A DNA stretch of 64,000 nt from Verrucomicrobiota bacterium. Its GTDB lineage: Bacteria > Verrucomicrobiota > Verrucomicrobiia > Opitutales > Seribacteraceae. Made by a program: the position numbers and the translations under genes. This document shows, one piece after another, positions 8,897 through 16,844 of this stretch (position 1 is the first letter of the stretch; each line of letters opens with the position of its first letter). The stretch covers positions 1-64,000 of the forward strand of contig JAOLZO010000005.1 of assembly GCA_028343845.1 (NCBI GenBank), in the 5' to 3' direction. The notes beneath the pieces were generated by a model. That model was not told the origin of the DNA. It did not search any database and saw only the letters and a program-made list of their open reading frames with translations.

Positions 8897-9721
8897 ATGG
8901 CAATTTTTTTCGTATTGGTCGAGGAGATGTCGTGGTTTGATAGTCATTGTCATTTGCAAGGCTTTTGGGAAAAGGGCGATCTGGACGAAACCCTGGATCG
9001 CGCCAAGGAGATGGGCGTGCGCAAAATGACTACAGTTGGCACCTCCAGAGAGGACTGGAATCTCTACAGGACTTTGGCTGCCGAATATTCCGGACGGGTT
9101 TTTTTTTCCGCAGGGTTGCACCCAAGTTACGTTGAGAGCAATTGGAAAGCCCAATTGGAGGGGTTGGCTGATTTTTGGGTGACCGAGCCCAAGCCTGTCG
9201 CCCTGGGTGAAATCGGACTCGATTACTTTCGACTGCCAAAGGATGAGGGCGAAGCGCGGGAAACAAGAGATTTTCAAAGACTGGCCTTCAAAGAACAATT
9301 GGATTTGGCTCGGAAGTTAAATATTTGCGTGATCGTGCATTCAAGAAATGCCTTCTCTGACTGTGTTCGTCTGATAGACGAATCCGGGGTCAATTGGAAA
9401 AAGGTAGTCTTCCATTGCTTTTCCGAAGGCGTTTCTGAAATTGAACAACTTGTCGAGCGAGGGGGCCTGGCGTCGTTTACGGGCATTTTGACTTTCAAAA
9501 AGAATGAACGGCTAAGAGAGGCCGCCCTTCGCCAGGGCATGGAGAATTTGATGATTGAAACGGACAGTCCCTATCTTGCTCCGGAACCAAGAAGAGGAAA
9601 AATGAACGAACCCGGCTTCCTTCATCACATTGGGAAATATGCGGCAAACTTATTTAATGTCTCGGAAGAATTCCTTGCCAAGAAAACCTTTGCCACAACC
9701 GAAGAATTTTATGGCCTCTGA
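8897..9721 (+). CDS. TatD-family metal-dependent hydrolase (DNase)
   Basis: TIM-barrel metallohydrolase; family members act as 3'-5' exonucleases on DNA or RNA. Metal-binding and family motifs are DSHCHL near the N-terminus, GLHPSYVES, ALGEIGLDYFR, VIVHSRNAF, FHCFSE and ETDSPYLAPEP. The start at 8897 is preceded by AGGA eight bases upstream. An ATG at 8927 would start directly at MSWFDSHCH, as many homologues do, but its purine stretch abuts the codon. The physiological substrate is not known from sequence. Confidence 0.9.
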   Translation: MAIFFVLVEEMSWFDSHCHLQGFWEKGDLDETLDRAKEMGVRKMTTVGTSREDWNLYRTLAAEYSGRVFFSAGLHPSYVESNWKAQLEGLADFWVTEPKPVALGEIGLDYFRLPKDEGEARETRDFQRLAFKEQLDLARKLNICVIVHSRNAFSDCVRLIDESGVNWKKVVFHCFSEGVSEIEQLVERGGLASFTGILTFKKNERLREAALRQGMENLMIETDSPYLAPEPRRGKMNEPGFLHHIGKYAANLFNVSEEFLAKKTFATTEEFYGL

Positions 9722-9756
9722 ATCTGCCAATCGACAAATCAGAAGAAGACCGGACC

Positions 9757-11565
9757 CTAGGACTGGTTCCTTTCTGCATAAATCGTAACCTTTGCTTGTT
9801 CCCCGGAAATAAGTTGCTTGGACCTCTTGATTGCCTTGGCCGTCGAAAGGGTCGGATTGCTTGCAGTGTGCGGAAATACGTTTTTACGATTAATGCGGGA
9901 AAGCACACCTGAATCCCGCAAGATTTTCAAAGCATCCCTGCGAACTTCACAAAGCAGGACGTGACAGTTCTTCTCCTTCAAATAATCCAGCAACTCTTCC
10001 AGCGCCAAAACGGAAGTCGCGTCCAAGTGGTGGGCGTGAAGAAGCTTAAGGACGAGGACCCGCAGGTTTTCGTCTTCACCAACTCTTCTGATCTGCTCGT
10101 AAAAGAGATCTGCCGCGGCAAAGAAAAGCTCGCCCTCGACATGCACGATGGAAACTTCTGGCTCGGCCCGTTTGGTTTTCTCGGAAAACTCCGTCAACTC
10201 ACCGTCTTCATTGTAGCCATGTTCGACCATTTCCGGTTCCGCGACTTTTTTCAGGAACAGAAGGATGGAGGTGATGACTCCCACAAAAATTGCCATTTGC
10301 AGGGAAAGCAACAAGCCCACGCCGAGGGTGACGGCAAAAGTTATCGCATCGGATCGGGTCGCCTTGGAAACCGTTTTGATCTGCCGAGCTTTGACGAGTG
10401 AGGCTCCGATGAAAATAACAAGGGTGGCCAGCGCGGGCAGGGGGACGTAGGCCACCAGATCTCCGAGTAAAAAGTATCCGGCCAGAATCAGTATGCCGGC
10501 AAGTAGGTTTGAAACACCGGTCTTGGCCCCTGATTGAACATTCAGGGATGACCTGGTGAGCGACCCCGATGCGGGCATGCCGGAAAGGACTGAGCAACCA
10601 ATGTTGCTGATGCCTATCGAAAAAGTTTCCTGGTTGCTGTCAATGCGCGCCCCGGCTCTGGCTGCCAATGACTTCCCAATCGACAAACCCTCAAGCAAAC
10701 ACAAAAGAGAAACAGCGGAGGCCGACCATAGGATGGTTTCCCAATGGGAACCAAAGGCTTGGATGGAAGGGGTAACCAGAAAGGAACGAGTTGATGCAAA
10801 GGAATCCAAATAAGCGACTTTCAAATGGAAGTGCTCGAAGAGAATGCCTGCCAGAGATGCAATAATCAGGGTTAAGGCAACGTTCGGCAATGCCCGTAAC
10901 CTCAACTGCAAGATTAGGAATACAATTGCGGTGATTAAACCGAGCCAAATTGACGGCGCAGAGGCGTGGCCGAGATTTTCAACTGTTTGGGATAGTATTC
11001 CCCAGAAAGTTGAGGGGGCTCCATCCCCTTTCCCGGTTAGACCAAGCACGTGCTTGGATTGATTGACAATGATAAGAAATGCGGCGGCAGTTACGTAGGC
11101 AGTTATGACAGTGCGCGAGACAAACTGAACCATAAAGGATATCCTCAAAAAAGATGCAAAGAGAAGGAGGATACCCGAGCAGGCCAAAATCCAGGGAAGC
11201 AACATCAGGGCGGATTCATTGCCCATGCCGTTTGCCTTGATCATTCCCAAACCGGCAAAGACCCCGAAAAGCAAGACCGCGGTCGCGTTTGTGGGACCAA
11301 GTGTAATGAAGCGGCCTTTCCCAAAAAGGCCTCCGAGTAAGGCGGCAAAAGCAGAACCAAGCAACCCATACTGTATTGGCAACCCGGCTACGAGCGCATA
11401 GGCCATGCCTTGGGGAATGGCTAAAAGGGCAACGTTGAGGGAAGCACGGCAATCCCCTGACCAGTTTGCGCGGTTGTACCCCTTGAGGACGTGATAAACC
11501 GAAAAAGCCGGACAGAAGAAAGAACCGAGACTGAAGGTGCCTTTCACTTTCGAATTTATGTTCAT
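9757..11565 (-). CDS. SulP-family anion transporter with C-terminal STAS domain
   Basis: Inner-membrane SLC26/SulP permease, a family that carries sulfate, bicarbonate or other anions, usually with proton or sodium coupling. The membrane domain starts with the sulfate-transporter motif VALLAIPQGMAYALVAGLP and the QYGLLGSAFAALLGGLFG segment, continues with GPTNATAV and about 10-12 helices, and carries MPASGSLTRSSLN. The last 120 or so residues are a cytoplasmic STAS domain with HLDATSVLALEEL. I placed the start at ATG 11565 because the 53 codons upstream (from 11724) do not look like SulP sequence. A CO2/bicarbonate or sulfate role cannot be decided. Confidence 0.88.
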   Translation of the reverse strand: MNINSKVKGTFSLGSFFCPAFSVYHVLKGYNRANWSGDCRASLNVALLAIPQGMAYALVAGLPIQYGLLGSAFAALLGGLFGKGRFITLGPTNATAVLLFGVFAGLGMIKANGMGNESALMLLPWILACSGILLLFASFLRISFMVQFVSRTVITAYVTAAAFLIIVNQSKHVLGLTGKGDGAPSTFWGILSQTVENLGHASAPSIWLGLITAIVFLILQLRLRALPNVALTLIIASLAGILFEHFHLKVAYLDSFASTRSFLVTPSIQAFGSHWETILWSASAVSLLCLLEGLSIGKSLAARAGARIDSNQETFSIGISNIGCSVLSGMPASGSLTRSSLNVQSGAKTGVSNLLAGILILAGYFLLGDLVAYVPLPALATLVIFIGASLVKARQIKTVSKATRSDAITFAVTLGVGLLLSLQMAIFVGVITSILLFLKKVAEPEMVEHGYNEDGELTEFSEKTKRAEPEVSIVHVEGELFFAAADLFYEQIRRVGEDENLRVLVLKLLHAHHLDATSVLALEELLDYLKEKNCHVLLCEVRRDALKILRDSGVLSRINRKNVFPHTASNPTLSTAKAIKRSKQLISGEQAKVTIYAERNQS

Positions 11566-12401
11566 TGAAGTAGTTTGTAAAACTAAGGGAGACTGAAAAT
11601 TCTCCAAGTAGATTCGCAAAAAACCTGATTTTATTCTAAAAAATGATCTAAATCGGACGATAGTATAGTTGTCGCAGGGACGCGACCATCTGTATTTACA
11701 TAAGTTAGGATGCAAGGAGTGCATCGATAGCTGCCCGATGGAAGTGATTGAATCGCCCCCTGCCTAACCAATTGAATCAAGGCGCAAATTCGTCGATCTT
11801 TTGGTTTTCTTGTATCTCGCAATCATTCTGTTTGCTGATGTCTTGTGGGTGATTCCTTTGCGGTGAACTATATTTACCCAATGGGTCAGTACCCATTCCC
11901 CACTTTTTATTAACGATATAATACTCGATACCATGTAAACCCAAATTTTAAAGCGCAATGGTCAGGAAGGACCTTTGCCCATTGATCCTGGATCAAAACA
12001 ACGACACGGAAGTCATTATCTGTACGGAATATTTTCTGTACCCTCACTAGTTGGTGAACTTTGACGACCATTCGTTGCACTGTTTGCAAAGCTTTGCTTA
12101 TCAGTGGTGAGTTCCGGGAAACTATAACCATATTAATATATAAACCATACAACCCATTCGTTATGACTGAAGTCGATGCAGACTCTCGTGCATCCGTCCG
12201 GTTACGCCTGCAGAAAGGTGAAATCGGATGTAGTCATGCGTACATACGGAAACCAGTGCGGGGAAAGCCCCGGTAATGAACTGAAAAAAAGAATAACACA
12301 ATTACTTTTATGTAAATATATTGCACGCACAATAGTCTAATAATGTGCATGCATATATATGGATTCTGCACACTTTAACAAACCACAAGAAAGAAGAAAT
12401 C
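11566..12401. other. Long AT-rich non-coding region upstream of the flagellin-lectin gene
   Basis: This 836-base gap separates the SulP start from the start of the flagellin-lectin gene. Small open frames here on both strands have no recognisable protein character. The right half is clearly AT-rich. It contains TGTGCA at 12344-12349 and its inverted copy TGCACA at 12367-12372, separated by 17 bases, just upstream of the start codon. It also holds pairing elements described in the next entry. A purine-rich AAGAAAGAAG sequence precedes ATG 12402 and can serve as ribosome binding site. I see no clear sigma-70, sigma-28 or sigma-54 promoter. Confidence 0.6.
12191..12283 (+). promoter_or_regulatory. 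Possible structured 5' leader of the flagellin-lectin gene
   Basis: Two potential helices lie in tandem. CATCCG (12191-12196) can pair with CGGATG (12225-12230) across a 28-base loop. CGGGG (12259-12263) can pair with CCCCG (12268-12272) around AAAG, enclosed by CAGT (12254-12257) and ACTG (12280-12283). A run of A follows. The element is about 120 bases before the start codon. It matches no riboswitch class I can name. It could be an RNA regulator or chance pairing. Confidence 0.3.
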
Positions 12402-13676
12402 ATGATCGCTTCAGATACAAATTACTTTGCATCCAAGGTTGCTCGCGAAATGGAGAGCATCATGCGTAGCAAGCAAAAACACATGAGCAAGCTCTCTTCC
12501 GGCAAAAGAGTTGAGAAATCAACCGATGACGCCGGTGCCTTGGGAGCGAAACTCAAGCAGGCCAGTGCTATTCGCCGAATGAGAGGTGTAAACCAGAACC
12601 TGCAAAATGCGCTTTCTTATACCCAGATGCAGGAATCCGCACTAAAGACTGTCGATAAAATATATGGCCGAATGGCCCAACTGGCCACCATGGCCCTTGA
12701 CGTTATCAAGTCAGATTCCGACCGGGAGAATTATGACAAGGAATTTCAAGAACTCAGGCAACAAGTTCTCGAAATCGATCTACAGGAATTTAACGGAAAC
12801 GCCCTTTTTAGGAATACAAAGTATGGAATTATAATTACCCCAACTAGACTTTCCTGGTTAGATTCACAGCAACATGCAGCTGATGCCAGTGTATCTGATT
12901 CGGAATACACCCATTACATGGCCACAATAACTTCTCAGGAAGAACAAGATGAAATTGACCGCCAGCTTCAGGGTGCAGGAACGGGAATTGCTTTATGGCT
13001 TGGTGGAAGTGATGCGAATACCGAAGGAGACTGGCGATGGGTTGAAGGACCCGAGGGTGACGAAAACGGAGGTTTAGGCCGACAATTCTGGCAAGGTCAA
13101 GGGGTAGGCAGCGGTGGCTCAGCCATCAATGGCTCTTATGAAAATTGGAATGATCCGAATGAGCCAAATGATTCAGGGTCATCTGAAGATGCCTTGCAAA
13201 TATTGTCTACCGACGGAGAATGGAACGATTTAAGAAATTCTGCTCCAGGAACACCTACAGGCTATTTGAGGGAGAGCGATCCGAATAACTTGAAGGTCAA
13301 TGATGCGGCGGACGGAGGCGAATTCGAACTCCAGAAAATCAGCTTTAAGAGGTTTTTGGAGAGCACGACCATCGACTTGACGACGATGGCGAATTCGAAG
13401 GATGCCCTCGAACGGGTTATGGAGGCGCAGGAAGACGTGATTGATAAAATTGCCCTGGCCGGATCGAACTCCGCCCGATTAACCTCGGAAATTAACGCTC
13501 TCGACGTTGATTTTGTCCATAAGGAAACCTCGCTCGGTCGGATCGAAGACGTCGATATGGCATTGACGGCAAGCCGGTTGGCCAAGGCAGAGATAAAGAT
13601 GCAGGCCGCCGCATCCATATTTGCCCAGGCAAATGCCCTTTTCAGCCAAAGAAACTACGTTGACGAGCTATTGTAG
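12402..13676 (+). CDS. Flagellin with an inserted C-type lectin-like domain
   Basis: 424-residue flagellin-like filament protein. The N-terminal D0/D1 region spans about residues 1-140: LSSGKRVEKSTDDAGALG at 31-48, a glutamine-rich helix, then FNGNALF at 130-136. The C-terminal D1/D0 region (about 310-424) has IEDVDMALTASRLAKAEI and ends in QANALFSQRNYVDELL, as flagellins do. Between them, about 145-292, lies a C-type lectin-like fold: HYMATITSQEEQDEI, LWLGGSD, WRWVEGPEG, YENWNDPNEPND and GEWNDL. The EPN (254-256) and WND (274-276) motifs are those that bind calcium and mannose-type sugars in classical lectins. The whole protein has no cysteine, so the lectin disulfides are absent, fitting type III export. 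Start ATG 12402 has a purine-rich ribosome site; no other flagellar gene is nearby. Confidence 0.85.
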   Translation: MIASDTNYFASKVAREMESIMRSKQKHMSKLSSGKRVEKSTDDAGALGAKLKQASAIRRMRGVNQNLQNALSYTQMQESALKTVDKIYGRMAQLATMALDVIKSDSDRENYDKEFQELRQQVLEIDLQEFNGNALFRNTKYGIIITPTRLSWLDSQQHAADASVSDSEYTHYMATITSQEEQDEIDRQLQGAGTGIALWLGGSDANTEGDWRWVEGPEGDENGGLGRQFWQGQGVGSGGSAINGSYENWNDPNEPNDSGSSEDALQILSTDGEWNDLRNSAPGTPTGYLRESDPNNLKVNDAADGGEFELQKISFKRFLESTTIDLTTMANSKDALERVMEAQEDVIDKIALAGSNSARLTSEINALDVDFVHKETSLGRIEDVDMALTASRLAKAEIKMQAAASIFAQANALFSQRNYVDELL

Positions 13677-13713
13677 CCAAAAAGCTAGCTGCCCTCCCAT
13701 CGCTACCCCTCAA

Positions 13714-14916
13714 TCAGAATTCCAATTCCTGGACCTTTATTTCTTCGAATCGGAAATTCTCCTTGGCCTTTTTCCAATCGTCAAATTGTTCGCGGTAGTT
13801 CTCCTTGAGCGAAGATAGTTCTGCGTTGAGCCTTTTGAGTTTTTCGTATCCGGGATTTGAAAGAACGGCGTCCTCCTCTTTTGCCCTTAACTCCGCAAGT
13901 TTTCGTTCAAGACCTTTTTTTCTATCCAGAGTTTCTTTGGCAACCGATTTAATCCAGGCGATTGCATTTTTGATTTCCTTGTCAATGTTTTGCTTGGTCG
14001 AGTCGAGGTTTCTTAAAACCTCTTTTTTAACGAATGAATCAGGGTTGTCATTTGCCAGCATCGTTTCCAATTGAGCAGACATCCGAACGAGTTCGGGAAG
14101 GGACTTGTACTTGGCAATTTTTTCTACCTCCAATAGTGCCATGGGGTTTGGGTTGCTTTTGCTTAATGATTCAATTTGACGGAGGGGTTTGACCATGGAC
14201 GAAAGCTCTTTATTGGTCTGATCCAGCTCAGCCTGTAACGCAATTTCCTCAACATTGGCGCTATTCCCGTCTCTAGAGCTTTTTTGAATCTTTTCTACGA
14301 GAAGATTGATTTTCTGATCCAAATCAGCCATTTTTTTAAGATGTTTTTGGAATTTGGCAATAAGCGGATCGTCCATGGTTTCTCTGGAAATCGCTTCTTT
14401 GTAAGTTTGGGCGACAGCTTTTGCCAATAATCGGGCGGTTTTTATGGAATGCCCGCGGCAAACTAAAAAAAGACCGTTTGCATTAGGAGCGTCACGGATT
14501 GAAAAAAGAGCCCTCATAATTTGGCTTTCGTTTTGCTTAAAGGCACTACTCTGAAAAGGACTTAGAATCATTTTCTTAACCGTTGGGCTCTTGCTAATAA
14601 GAGCCATGACCTTTTCAAGAAAAAAGGGGCTCAGCAGCGCATCGGAATGCAGTGACGTATGGCGTCGTCCGCCATTTTCCACAAGCAACAAAGTTCGTAG
14701 CTCGGCCCAGCTATCGGATGAAAGGTTTTCTTGCGTTTCGAGCTCGGGGACACCCGGTGAACGAGAGGGCTTCGAGGGTTCCTTGACTGGCATGCTGACT
14801 AGGGGTTGATCAGCAAGAGGCGCCAAGCTCTCTTCCTTTATCTCTTCATAGTACACCCCGTAATAGAAAAGAGAAAGACTAAGTATGATCAGCAAAACGC
14901 TTTGCCACGGTTGCAT
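13714..14916 (-). CDS. Membrane-anchored coiled-coil protein of unknown function
   Basis: 400 residues with one N-terminal membrane segment (about 6-25) and then a long, charged, mostly helical exported part. A middle segment around residues 140-175 (LVCRGHSIKTARLLAKAVAQ) resembles the periplasmic part of polysaccharide chain-length regulators (Wzz/GumC). Residues 185-395 are predicted coiled coil by heptad-like Leu/Lys/Glu spacing. Unlike Wzz it shows no second membrane segment at the C-terminus and no kinase domain, so I do not assign that function. It converges with the flagellin-lectin gene and is divergent from the ECF sigma gene. Confidence 0.7.
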   Translation of the reverse strand: MQPWQSVLLIILSLSLFYYGVYYEEIKEESLAPLADQPLVSMPVKEPSKPSRSPGVPELETQENLSSDSWAELRTLLLVENGGRRHTSLHSDALLSPFFLEKVMALISKSPTVKKMILSPFQSSAFKQNESQIMRALFSIRDAPNANGLFLVCRGHSIKTARLLAKAVAQTYKEAISRETMDDPLIAKFQKHLKKMADLDQKINLLVEKIQKSSRDGNSANVEEIALQAELDQTNKELSSMVKPLRQIESLSKSNPNPMALLEVEKIAKYKSLPELVRMSAQLETMLANDNPDSFVKKEVLRNLDSTKQNIDKEIKNAIAWIKSVAKETLDRKKGLERKLAELRAKEEDAVLSNPGYEKLKRLNAELSSLKENYREQFDDWKKAKENFRFEEIKVQELEF

Positions 14917-15069
14917 AAAATTAGGGTGTCAGAAAATGAGCCAAAGGCAACTCTTAGCTTCGTGAGCCTCGGACTTGACTAAACCATTCTAGATGGTTGC
15001 ATTCGGCTTTGACGGTGAGCGAGGAAAGGTTGACAAGGATGGACGAACGACTTTGCATCGTTAACTACT

Positions 15070-15603
15070 GTGTCTGACGATTTGGTGCCATTCGACTTTT
15101 CTCGCAAGCTCACTGCATTGCAGCGCTCTCTGTACGCCTATATATTGACACTTCTGCCAAATCGCGCGGACGCAGAGGACGTTTTGCAGGAAACGAACTT
15201 GATTTTGTGCCGCAAGGCAAACGAGTACGACCCCAAAGGCCATTTTCAGGGATGGGCCTTCCAAATTGCCCGTTATCAGGTAATGGCCCAAATTACCAAG
15301 ACCAAGCGCAACCGTCTGCAGTTTAGCACTGAGATCGTGGAGACTCTGGCAGCTGAAGAGATTGATGCTAAAGATATGGCCCTTAGTCAAAAAGCGCTTC
15401 AACTGTGTTACGACTTGCTGCCTGACCATATGAAGAAAATCGCGCGCTTGCGATTTAGAGAAGATGCGCAGCTTAAGGATATTTCCGCGCGGGTGGGCAG
15501 ACCTCTTGGCTCGGTCTCCGCAACCCTCCACAGGATCCGGATCAACTTAACCGATTGCGTAAGAAAGAAACTGCCCGTGGTTGAAGCGGAAAGTGAGCGC
15601 TGA
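15070..15603 (+). CDS. ECF-type RNA polymerase sigma factor
   Basis: 177-residue sigma-70 family protein with only regions 2 and 4. Region 2 includes NRADAEDVLQETNLILCRK and the FQGWAFQIARYQV core-binding/-10 segment. Region 4 is a helix-turn-helix with LKDISARVGRPLGSVSATLHRIR. It resembles the sigma factors common in Rhodopirellula and Verrucomicrobium, which pair with FecR-like or anti-sigma membrane proteins. Start is GTG at 15070. The next gene, 77 bases downstream, encodes a membrane protein with a short cytoplasmic N-terminus, a probable anti-sigma factor. Its target promoters were not identified. Confidence 0.88.
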   Translation: MSDDLVPFDFSRKLTALQRSLYAYILTLLPNRADAEDVLQETNLILCRKANEYDPKGHFQGWAFQIARYQVMAQITKTKRNRLQFSTEIVETLAAEEIDAKDMALSQKALQLCYDLLPDHMKKIARLRFREDAQLKDISARVGRPLGSVSATLHRIRINLTDCVRKKLPVVEAESER

Positions 15604-15680
15604 GAGGTCTTTAACAAAAAAAGTTCAATTATTGGTAAGAAAAACTCAAATTGCGCTAATACCTTGCAAGAACATATCCC

Positions 15681-16778
15681 ATGAATGCCGCGAACGAACA
15701 CTTGAAGGATGTAGAAACCCTTACTGTGAGGGTTTTGGATAACCTTCATAATCAAGAAGATATGGATAGGCTGTCTGCTCTCCTCAGTGTAAGTGCAGAG
15801 GCACGATCCAGGTATTCCGAATTAGTGATTTTGGATTCCATGCTTCATTGGGAGACGAGCGAGGTCCTTGAATTCGAGCAACCTGCGCAAAAAACCCTTT
15901 CTTTTCCCCGCCTTCCTATGGTTGCTTCTTTTGCTGCGGCAATCATTGCTCTATGCAGTGTTTGGCTTTTGAAAGACGATTCTTCAATGGCAACGGTTCA
16001 GACAGCCATCAATCCAAATCAGCCTGCCGAAAACGCCCAACTTTCACTTGCGCCTCAATCTAACGCCCAGCCAGAGGAAGAGGGTGGTTCGCCTGCTTTT
16101 GTTCCGAATCCTCCTGCGCCGGCTCTCGAAGTTGGAGGAGACAGCCCGTTTGTACGATCCATTGCGACTAGAGACGAAGTGAGCCGAGGATTAATGATTC
16201 TTCAGGAAAACAAAAGTTTCGCCGAGGGGGGATTGGTTCAATTCCACGATGATGTCGTTGCCTGGAATCGCGAAGAGCACGTGAGCGTTCCAACTGAACA
16301 AGGCATTTTGCCTTTGCAGGGTGATCGAATGATTAAACTTTCCAAGCTCACCATAGACGTTCAGACACAGTCAGCCGAGTCTTCGGACGCGATAAGGATA
16401 CTTGATCTCAGAGAGGTGATTTGGGGCAAGGAAGATGCAGGGGTTTCGCTAAACACGAGCGTTTATTTCAATCAGGGTGTTGGAATTGCCCATGGGACAA
16501 CCGAATTTTCTCTGACCTTGCATGCCATTCAGACGACCGATGGCGCGAATCGTTCTATCGGACACAAGGAAAGCAAGCTTAGCAGCGATTTGAACCCTTC
16601 TACCTGGGAGGAATTAAACAGCGAATTCGAAATCCCCAAGGGTACGGATTATCTCGTCGTCGCCTTGAATGCCAGAAAAGAAGGAACCCACGCCTTGCTC
16701 CCGGATTTCGGAGGTCACTATGCGGATCAGCTTAGCCTGAATCTCGTTTTGGGTGACCGTAAGACAATACCTCTCTAA
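15681..16778 (+). CDS. Probable anti-sigma factor / FecR-like membrane protein
   Basis: 365 residues. The N-terminal 75 residues are acidic and helical and look like the cytoplasmic sigma-binding part of PVC anti-sigma proteins. A single membrane helix spans about 80-97. A Pro/Ala-rich linker (about 105-155) then leads to a beta-rich periplasmic domain. Position directly after the ECF sigma gene supports an anti-sigma role. No zinc-binding HxxxCxxC motif is seen in the N-terminus, so it is not a classical ZAS domain. The periplasmic domain's ligand is unknown; concanavalin-like or FecR-like folds are possible. Confidence 0.65.
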   Translation: MNAANEHLKDVETLTVRVLDNLHNQEDMDRLSALLSVSAEARSRYSELVILDSMLHWETSEVLEFEQPAQKTLSFPRLPMVASFAAAIIALCSVWLLKDDSSMATVQTAINPNQPAENAQLSLAPQSNAQPEEEGGSPAFVPNPPAPALEVGGDSPFVRSIATRDEVSRGLMILQENKSFAEGGLVQFHDDVVAWNREEHVSVPTEQGILPLQGDRMIKLSKLTIDVQTQSAESSDAIRILDLREVIWGKEDAGVSLNTSVYFNQGVGIAHGTTEFSLTLHAIQTTDGANRSIGHKESKLSSDLNPSTWEELNSEFEIPKGTDYLVVALNARKEGTHALLPDFGGHYADQLSLNLVLGDRKTIPL

Positions 16779-16844
16779 AACGCGTTTCCTGCTAACCCTT
16801 CCACCCCTCGGCTTTGCGTTGACAGGAAGTCGAGTGCGAGAAAG

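Noticed and set aside
9757-11724. 53-residue N-terminal extension of the SulP protein
   Set aside because: The extra residues are basic/aromatic and unlike SulP starts; the ATG at 11565 gives the normal N-terminus.
12061-12276. 71-codon plus-strand frame upstream of the flagellin-lectin gene
   Set aside because: No ribosome site, no recognisable protein pattern, and it runs through the candidate RNA helices; more likely chance.
12191-12283. c-di-GMP riboswitch or group II intron domain V
   Set aside because: The conserved core bases of the c-di-GMP classes are not present, and the GGGG-AAAG-CCCC hairpin lacks the domain V triad and the right bulge. Only a generic structured leader is claimed.
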